A DNA stretch of 5,152 nucleotides from Gemmatimonadota bacterium. Lineage in GTDB: Bacteria; ARS69. Below, piece by piece: positions 1-5,152 of this stretch. Under the pieces are notes generated by a model. The model saw only the letters and a program-made list of their open reading frames with translations. It had not been told where the DNA came from and made no database searches. The stretch is taken from contig JASLLL010000055.1 in the NCBI GenBank assembly GCA_030747075.1, positions 1 to 5,152 of the forward strand. The letters are read 5' to 3'. The stretch's first letter is position 1. Each line of letters opens with the position of its first letter. Made by a program: the position numbers and the translations under genes.

Positions 1-1069
1 GCGAAACATGCGATTTGTGAGCGTCGGCCTTGGGTACGGGACGCGTGACCAGCTTCGCGTGTCGGGAGAGTGGGGGCACCGGAACCTCTGGGGGCAGGGG
101 AAGCAGGCGACGCTGCGGGGGATTGTGGCGTCGGAACTGTTCCCGGCGGACCTGGTGCGGACGAGACTGGAGGGCCGGTTCGTGGAGCCGTGGCTTTTCG
201 GAACGCGCACCACCGGGACGGCGGATCTCTTCTACGAACGGCGTCGGGAGTCCTACCGGCAAGAGGAAACACTCCACCAACTGGAGTACGACCTGAGCCT
301 CGTGAGCCTGGGCGTGAATGTGAACCGAAGGTTCTCACGCTTCACGCGATCATGGCTGACGCTGGAGAATGAGTGGGCGGATGTCGACGCGGACCCGGGG
401 ACGGAACCGCCCGACGACGCGCGCCCTGACCTCACGCGAACCCTGGCATCCACCGTGGAGAGGGATCGGCGCAACGACTACTTTCAGCCCGAGCGCGGGT
501 TCCTGAACCGGGGCGCGGCGGAGGTTTCGGGTGGGCTCCTCGGCGGCGACAACGACTTCTGGAAGGCGCACATGGAGTCGGCATGGTATCGCAAGACGGG
601 TGCCGTGGTGGCGGCCGCGCGCTTCCGGATCGGTTACGAGAAGTCGTTTGGGGACTCGAAGGAGATTCCGGATCGCGAGCGGTTCAAGCTGGGTGGATCG
701 GCGACGGTTCGCGGCTATCGGGAGCAGGAGATCGGACCGGGCGACTTCGTCATTCTCGCGAATCTGGAAGTGCGTTTCCCGATGTTCTGGATCCTGCACG
801 GCGGGCTCTTTCTGGACGGAGGAAATGCGTGGCAGAGTCCGGGGGATGTTCGTCTGCGCGACTTCCGCCTTGAAGATGCCGGGGACGACCCGCAGCGTTC
901 GCTGGAGAACGCCTTCCGATACTCGGTTGGCGCCGGAGTTCGTATCCCGACGCCCGTGGGACCGGTACGATTGGATGTTGGCCGCAAGCTGAAGATCCTC
1001 CCCGTTCCCGAAGGCGGGGCGGAGGAGGATCGCTGGAGAGTACACATGAGTCTGGGACATCAGTTCTGA
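1..1069 (+). CDS. tamA: BamA/TamA-family outer membrane protein (Omp85), C-terminal beta-barrel, 5'-partial
   Basis: This is the barrel half of an Omp85 protein, which assembles or exports outer-membrane components. The frame is open to the left edge (codons CGA AAC precede the ATG at position 8), and the product starts directly in barrel strand 1, so that ATG is internal; the signal peptide and POTRA domains lie outside. Residues below count from it. Residues 3-38 resemble Omp85 strands 1-2 (GLGYG, then HRNLWGQG). Residues 153-175 match the D-x-R-N...P-x-x-G segment. Residues 229-237 hold the signature VRGY of loop 6 (R235, codon 710-712). Residues 265-275 match the GGLFLDGGNAW strand and 306-325 the GxGxR...P-x-GPVRLDVG strand. 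The protein ends in Phe, as a beta-signal should. About 353 residues is a full barrel length. TamA rather than BamA is inferred from the tamB-like gene one base downstream; the barrel alone does not decide it. Confidence 0.9.
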   Translation, partial: RNMRFVSVGLGYGTRDQLRVSGEWGHRNLWGQGKQATLRGIVASELFPADLVRTRLEGRFVEPWLFGTRTTGTADLFYERRRESYRQEETLHQLEYDLSLVSLGVNVNRRFSRFTRSWLTLENEWADVDADPGTEPPDDARPDLTRTLASTVERDRRNDYFQPERGFLNRGAAEVSGGLLGGDNDFWKAHMESAWYRKTGAVVAAARFRIGYEKSFGDSKEIPDRERFKLGGSATVRGYREQEIGPGDFVILANLEVRFPMFWILHGGLFLDGGNAWQSPGDVRLRDFRLEDAGDDPQRSLENAFRYSVGAGVRIPTPVGPVRLDVGRKLKILPVPEGGAEEDRWRVHMSLGHQF

Positions 1070-1073
1070 CATG
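1050..1073 (+). promoter_or_regulatory. Translational coupling junction between the two genes
   Basis: The stop TGA (1067-1069) and the next start ATG (1071-1073) are separated by a single C. In the downstream frame a TGA at 1047-1049 bars any extension further upstream, and there is no ATG, GTG or TTG between it and 1071. The only Shine-Dalgarno-like bases are a weak GGGA at 1054-1057, about 13 bases before the start, which is far for independent initiation. Reinitiation by ribosomes finishing the upstream gene is therefore the likely mode. No promoter-like sequence is visible here. Confidence 0.6.
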
Positions 1074-4000
1074 CGAGTGGATCCGCGAGTGATCCGGACG
1101 ACCATGGTCTGGCTGGCGGGGCTGGTCCTTGCCTGCGTGTTCCTGTTTGCGGCGCTGCTGGAGTCGGGAGTTCTCACGCCGCGACTTCGTGCGCTGGTGA
1201 ACCAGCGCCTGGGTGAGGTCAGCGGGCTGGTCGTGGATGTCGAGGCCTTCTACTGGCGACCGTGGAGCGGGGTCAGTGTCGTGGGACTCTCCGTCACCGC
1301 GCCGGGAGCGGAGGCGGACAGCGTGCGAGTCCCCGTGATCAGCGCGGATCGCGTGGAGGTGGGCTATCAGTTCGGCGGGCTTCTCAGGGGGCGCCTGCGG
1401 ATTCAGAAGCTGAAGTTCTTCCGCCCGAAGGTCGACGCCGCCACGCTTGCGGTAGTGCTTTCCCCTGGCGATCAGAGCCGCGACGACACGGTTCCCGTCG
1501 ACCCGGATGAGCATGGAGCGACCGGGTTCGGACTGCTCGTGAAGGACCTTCGTGTGATGGACGGCCTGGTGAGGGTCCCGGGTGGCGGCGAAGTGGCCGG
1601 GCTGCATTTCGTCGGTGCGCTGGACATGAGGGGGGACCGGCGAACGCTGGAGATCCTCACCGGGTCGGCGCGTCTTCGCCGCGGGGAGATCGACGAAGAA
1701 CTGGTCTTCACCGGAGGCGTCGCCGTGGACGGGGGCGTTCTCCAGACCGACGGACTTCACCTGGAGGTGGCCGGCGGGAGAATCAGCGGACTCGGAAGTG
1801 TGGATGTCACGGGCAAGCGGTCCGGGAAGCTCCACCTGACCGGAGTGGGGATTGCGCTGGACCGCGTGGTGGGGTGGTTCGCTCTGGAACACCCGCAACT
1901 GTCGGGGTCGGTGGACATCGATCTGGTGACGACGGGCCGGATGGACTCGCTGCTCGTGGTGGGGCGCATGCGTGGCAAGCAGGAGAATCGCCCGGAGCGA
2001 AAGCTCGACCTCACGGCACAGTTCACCAACGGATCCGCGCAGGTGACGGCGCTTCGTCTGGCAGTCGGGGAGTCCGTCGTGGAAGCGCAGGGCACCGTGC
2101 AGCCGGGAACGGATCTTCGGGTAGAGGGGGTCGCGACATTTCGGTCGATGGATCCGTCCGAAGTGCTGGCCACGCCCATCGAACGCCAGACGGTTCTCGG
2201 CGGGACGGTCCGGTTCGAAGGGACGGGACTCACGCGCACCAGTTTTCTGGGGATCGCGGAGGTGGAGATCGGTCCCGGGGTGGTCTTCGGCCTTCCGGTG
2301 GACGCCGGGTCGGCACTGTTCTCCGCATCAGACGGGGAGCTGACTCTTCGCGGGGCGCGCGTTGTTCGCGGGGGGACGGAGCTGAACTGCGTGGGTTCAG
2401 TGGACGCGCTTGACCGGCTGGCATTCGAAGTCGGCGGAAGCCTGGCGGGGCTCTCCGACTTCGGAGAGGTCTTTGGCGGTCTGCCCCCCGATGCGCTGCG
2501 CGGGGAGGCCTCGGTGGAAGTGAGACTTGTCGGGCCGCTGGCGGAACCGGCGCTGGAAGGCGTGTTGCACTTCGAAGACGCGTCGCTCTTCGGCGTTCAC
2601 GCGGACACGCTCGACCTCGGCGTGGAGTCGGAGCGGCTGTCTGAGAATGCGGAGTTCCGGCTGCGCCTGTCGGGTTCCGGCCTGGGCTATGGCGGCGTGA
2701 CCCTCGACTCGGGAAGCGCGGATGTTCTCGCGCGGGCGGGGAGCGCCGAGATTTCCATGCTCGGGTTTTCCGCCGGAGAGCGTGGGCGCATTGATCTGTC
2801 GGGGCGGGTGGACTGGGACCCGGAGGGAACGGTTGCCGGGCGTTTCGATCGGCTGGACGCCGTGTCCGCGGACCGTGCGAAGACCTGGGCGAACGACGGG
2901 CCCATCTCCTTCGGACACACCCCGGCCGGGTGGTCGGTGACCGGAGTGAACCTGTCGAGCGGGCCGGGAAGAGTTCGCGCGGACCTGACGGTTCCGGGAG
3001 GCGGGGGCGTCGTGATGGAGGCGAAGGGGACGGAGATCGAGCTGGGGGATGTCGCCCCCTTCCTTCTTCTTCCGGAACCGCTGACCGGGCGTCTGGAGTT
3101 CGGCGTGAGAATGGGCAACGCGGACGGCGAAGCCGATCTGGAGATCGACCTGGATCTTCAGGATGGAGCCTACGGAGCGGACGCTCTGGAGCAGCTCCGC
3201 GGTCGCGTTTCCATGAATGCGGGGCGTGTGGAGTTTCATGGCGTCGAGATCCGGGCCGGGTTTGCAGAGGCGTCGGTTGCGGGTGCGGCGCGGCGCATCG
3301 GCGAGGCGGAGAGTGCGCCGGACGGCGGGTGGATTCACGGCGGGCAATGGGAGATGGACTCTCTGCGGGTGGAGGTGGAGTTGCCGGACCTCGACCGCCT
3401 TCAGGAGATCATTCCGCGATTCCCTTCGCCCGGAGGCAGCGGATGGGCACGCGCCGTCATCAGCGGAACTTCCGACTCTCCGCGAGCGGACATTGCGCTG
3501 AGGGTAGAGGACGGAACATTCGGCGGAGAGGCCATGCCGCGGCTGGAGGCGGAGGGGACGCTTCTGGATGGAGTGCTGTCGCTGGGACGCGCGCGCGCGG
3601 AAGTCGGCGGAGGGGTGGTGACCGCGACAGGCAGCCTGCCTCTTCACTGGCGGCCGCTTGAAGGCGGGCCGAAACTCCCCCCCGACGGAGACCTCGCAAT
3701 CGACGCCACGGTGGACGGCGCGTCCCTGGGCGCCTGGTCGGTGCTTCTGAAGGAGCTGGCCGGAGCAACAGGCCCGACGCGCGGGACCGCCACGCTTCGA
3801 GGAACGCCCTCCGCGCCGGAACTTCGCGGCGCGTTCGTCATGAACGACGGGACGGCCCCGGTTCCCGAACTGGCCGACCCGGTGAAGATCACCCGCGCCG
3901 AGGTGGAGGTCACGGAGACAGGCGTCGAGTTTCGAAAGATGGAGTTTCACGACGGGCGCGGAGGGGAGGGCACCGCGATCGGGACCGTTCCTCTGGAAGG

Positions 4001-5051
4001 GCTCCGCCCGCAGGGATATGAGTTCGGCGTTCGCCTGAAGGATTTCCATTATCGAGGGCATCCGGGGGTCACGGGGACCGGCAGCGGATCGATCAGGATC
4101 ACTCCGAAGAGAACGCGCGATGACCGCGAGATTCCGTTCATCGAAGGGCATCTGGATATGTCCGCGTTGAATGTCTCGGAGGAGTTGTGGATGCCGGACC
4201 CGGCAATCATGACGGCTCCGGAGGGCGTGAATGTTCCCGCGCCGGAGGGAGAGGAAGACGCCGATCTGGGGTTCACTCGCGCCATGGTCCTGGCCGATGT
4301 GACCTTCTCCGGAGACCGGAATCTGTGGCTGAAGTCCGCCGACGGAACGGTAGAAGGATCGGGAGAGGTTCGTCTGAGGGCCACGGAGGACTTCGTCGGC
4401 CTGACCGGGCAGCTCCGGTCGCTTCGGGGGAAGTACCTGCTGTTCAATACGGAACTCGATGTGGACCGGGCGGAGATCGAGTTCACGGACCCGGCGGACA
4501 TCGAAGCGTCCTATGTGGACTGCGTGGTACATACCACCGTGCTCGACGAAGAAGTGGAGATTCACATCTCCGGAACGCTCGGATCTCCGCAGATCGAAAG
4601 CACCTCGGATAGCGGGTACACGGAGACGGAGATCTACCAACTGCTCGCGCTGCGCATCAAGCGGGACCAACCGAAGGAGGAAGCCGCCCCGGTGGGCGGG
4701 TTCACCGGCGCGCTCTTTCAGTCGTGGGGGGCATCGCTCGCAAACCGTTTCGGGCGGGACATTCTCCGGGAAGTGGGGATTGACGTGTTCGAGATCGACA
4801 TGGGAGATGTCCCCGAGGTGGGCGTGGGGAAATACATCGGACCGGGGTTCTTCGTCCGGTACACGCAGCAGGTGTCCGGGAGCGGGGAGGGACTCGCGGA
4901 GGATGTGGCGAGGGAGCGACTGGAAACTCCGGAGCGTCGGCTTCTTCTGGAGTACCGCCTGTCGGAGATGTTCCTCCTCCAGGGAGAAACGGGGACGATC
5001 GAAGGCGACGGCTATCTGAATGTCGATCTGAAGGCGGAATGGGGCTATTGA
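1071..5051 (+). CDS. tamB: Translocation and assembly module protein TamB (AsmA-like, C-terminal DUF490 domain)
   Basis: This inner-membrane-anchored periplasmic protein partners an Omp85 protein; AsmA-like relatives bridge the envelope in outer-membrane lipid and protein transport. It has 1326 residues, close to the ~1260 of E. coli TamB. Residues 1-11 are basic (R2, R6, R9) and 12-30 form one hydrophobic anchor. Residues 36-130 look like the AsmA-type N-terminal region. Residues ~180-1035 are Gly-patterned amphipathic beta repeats, expected to form the lipid-binding beta groove. Residues 1040-1066 are a Pro/acidic linker. Residues ~1100-1326 are the TamB domain: LRGKYLLFNTELDV (1118-1131), ISGTLGSP (1166-1173), a helix-prone stretch with VGIDVFEI (1235-1242), VGKYIGPGFFVRY (1252-1264), LLLEYRLS (1291-1298) and a final amphipathic strand. 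The ATG at 1071 is chosen because it is the first possible start and keeps the basic n-region; M12 (1104) would lose it. Cysteines are few (22, 440, 1151). Confidence 0.93.
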   Translation: MRVDPRVIRTTMVWLAGLVLACVFLFAALLESGVLTPRLRALVNQRLGEVSGLVVDVEAFYWRPWSGVSVVGLSVTAPGAEADSVRVPVISADRVEVGYQFGGLLRGRLRIQKLKFFRPKVDAATLAVVLSPGDQSRDDTVPVDPDEHGATGFGLLVKDLRVMDGLVRVPGGGEVAGLHFVGALDMRGDRRTLEILTGSARLRRGEIDEELVFTGGVAVDGGVLQTDGLHLEVAGGRISGLGSVDVTGKRSGKLHLTGVGIALDRVVGWFALEHPQLSGSVDIDLVTTGRMDSLLVVGRMRGKQENRPERKLDLTAQFTNGSAQVTALRLAVGESVVEAQGTVQPGTDLRVEGVATFRSMDPSEVLATPIERQTVLGGTVRFEGTGLTRTSFLGIAEVEIGPGVVFGLPVDAGSALFSASDGELTLRGARVVRGGTELNCVGSVDALDRLAFEVGGSLAGLSDFGEVFGGLPPDALRGEASVEVRLVGPLAEPALEGVLHFEDASLFGVHADTLDLGVESERLSENAEFRLRLSGSGLGYGGVTLDSGSADVLARAGSAEISMLGFSAGERGRIDLSGRVDWDPEGTVAGRFDRLDAVSADRAKTWANDGPISFGHTPAGWSVTGVNLSSGPGRVRADLTVPGGGGVVMEAKGTEIELGDVAPFLLLPEPLTGRLEFGVRMGNADGEADLEIDLDLQDGAYGADALEQLRGRVSMNAGRVEFHGVEIRAGFAEASVAGAARRIGEAESAPDGGWIHGGQWEMDSLRVEVELPDLDRLQEIIPRFPSPGGSGWARAVISGTSDSPRADIALRVEDGTFGGEAMPRLEAEGTLLDGVLSLGRARAEVGGGVVTATGSLPLHWRPLEGGPKLPPDGDLAIDATVDGASLGAWSVLLKELAGATGPTRGTATLRGTPSAPELRGAFVMNDGTAPVPELADPVKITRAEVEVTETGVEFRKMEFHDGRGGEGTAIGTVPLEGLRPQGYEFGVRLKDFHYRGHPGVTGTGSGSIRITPKRTRDDREIPFIEGHLDMSALNVSEELWMPDPAIMTAPEGVNVPAPEGEEDADLGFTRAMVLADVTFSGDRNLWLKSADGTVEGSGEVRLRATEDFVGLTGQLRSLRGKYLLFNTELDVDRAEIEFTDPADIEASYVDCVVHTTVLDEEVEIHISGTLGSPQIESTSDSGYTETEIYQLLALRIKRDQPKEEAAPVGGFTGALFQSWGASLANRFGRDILREVGIDVFEIDMGDVPEVGVGKYIGPGFFVRYTQQVSGSGEGLAEDVARERLETPERRLLLEYRLSEMFLLQGETGTIEGDGYLNVDLKAEWGY
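1896..3998 (+). repeat. Protein-level tandem beta modules inside TamB (about six copies)
   Basis: The middle of TamB (residues ~276-976) reads as diverged copies of one module. Each opens with a hydrophobic-x-Gly-x-hydrophobic motif (Gly 279, 378, 478, 673, 791, 905). Each closes with a short strand containing Gly before a small or hydrophobic residue, such as QGTV, VGSV, TGSL or IGTV (Gly 341, 442, 578, 738, 854, 971). The opening-to-closing distance is 62-66 residues in five copies and 100 in the third. Several modules also contain a G-x(4)-P turn (LVGPLAEP at 486, ISGTSDSP at 797, LRGTPSAP at 909), which recurs in the C-terminal domain (ISGTLGSP at 1166). The repeat is visible in protein only; the DNA copies have diverged. 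I aligned these by eye, and Gly is common, so module edges are approximate. Confidence 0.5.
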
Positions 5052-5152
5052 GTCCGGGGGGGCGGCAGGGTTCTGCTGCGGCTTCGTCAGGGGGCGCCCT
5101 GCTGCGTCGCTGACGCGGACTCGATCCTCGACGGGGCTATGGCCCCGCCTTC
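5052..5152. other. Intergenic region downstream of tamB with clustered inverted repeats
   Basis: These 101 bases hold no open frame I would call a gene. Three compact inverted repeats follow one another before the more terminator-like one at the edge. GCGGCAG / CTGCTGC (5062-5068 with 5073-5079) makes seven pairs including one G-U around a GGTT loop. CAGGG / CCCTG (5088-5092 with 5097-5101) makes five pairs. GCGTC / GACGC (5104-5108 with 5112-5116) makes five pairs with a three-base loop. The octamer CTGCTGCG also occurs twice, at 5073-5080 and 5099-5106. In DNA this GC-rich some small hairpins are expected by chance, so function is unproven. Confidence 0.4.
5132..5152 (+). terminator. Possible intrinsic terminator stem at the window edge
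   Basis: CGGGGC (5132-5137) and GCCCCG (5142-5147) form a perfect six-base-pair stem with a TATG loop, 80 bases after the tamB stop. Position and stem strength suit termination of the tamA-tamB transcript. The window ends five bases later (CCTTC), so a T-tract cannot be seen or excluded, and the call stays tentative. Being palindromic, the stem could equally serve a convergent gene beyond the edge. Confidence 0.35.

Noticed and set aside
8-10. ATG at position 8 as the true start of the barrel gene
   Set aside because: The frame is open upstream to the edge, and the protein would begin inside barrel strand 1 without a signal peptide or POTRA domain. It is an internal Met of a truncated gene.
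1125-1136. Lipobox-like VLAC (TamB residues 19-22), suggesting a lipoprotein
   Set aside because: The cysteine lies in the middle of the hydrophobic segment, which continues to residue 30. There is no polar mature region after it, so a membrane anchor fits better.
350-1177. A 275-residue minus-strand open frame opposite the barrel gene
   Set aside because: It lies opposite conserved Omp85 motifs, including VRGY, and has shadow-like composition.
750-1898. A 382-residue minus-strand open frame spanning the gene junction
   Set aside because: It has the composition of an antisense shadow and crosses two well-supported genes; no motif was found.
2930-3661. A 243-residue plus-strand frame within tamB
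   Set aside because: The translation is almost entirely Gly, Arg and Ser, typical of a frame-shifted reading of GC-rich coding DNA.
2397-4670. A 757-residue open frame on the minus strand opposite tamB
   Set aside because: The product is rich in Arg, Pro, His and Gln, with no domain, membrane segment or motif I recognise. Stop codons are rare opposite G/C-ending codons in GC-rich genes, and the plus strand there carries clear TamB motifs.
5052-5152. A tRNA, small RNA gene or CRISPR repeat in the 3' intergenic region
   Set aside because: No cloverleaf, no repeat-spacer periodicity and no conserved RNA motif could be recognised; only short hairpins are visible.

Overview
The window carries the 3' part of one gene and the whole of a second, both on the + strand and both belonging to the outer-membrane biogenesis module TamA–TamB. 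Positions 1-1069 encode the C-terminal beta-barrel of an Omp85-superfamily protein (BamA/TamA type). Its signal peptide and POTRA domains lie upstream of the window. Positions 1071-5051 encode a complete 1326-residue TamB-family protein. It has an N-terminal membrane anchor, a long Gly-patterned beta-repeat region and a C-terminal TamB (DUF490) domain. The last ~100 bases are non-coding and contain several small inverted repeats, the last of which may be the start of a terminator.

The two genes are separated by one base (TGA-C-ATG), so they are almost certainly one transcript with coupled translation. In the best-known system TamA sits in the outer membrane and TamB spans the periplasm from the inner membrane to reach it. 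The pair is implicated in outer-membrane protein assembly, and TamB with other AsmA-like proteins in lipid transfer to the outer membrane. The gene order here fits that partnership.

The presence of Omp85 and TamB shows a diderm (Gram-negative-type) bacterium. The DNA is GC-rich (roughly two thirds by eye), with strong G-over-C skew on the coding strand and G/C-ending codons. Neither protein looks especially close to the proteobacterial versions. My guess is an environmental FCB-like or similar uncultured lineage, but the sequence does not fix this.

The most unexpected signal is not a gene. The tetranucleotide ACGT is almost absent: I found one copy, although ACG and CGT are each common. Its deamination products ATGT and ACAT are plentiful, and synonymous codon choice bends to avoid ACGT. 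I saw no sign of a novel defence, mobile or RNA system; this is a conserved housekeeping locus.
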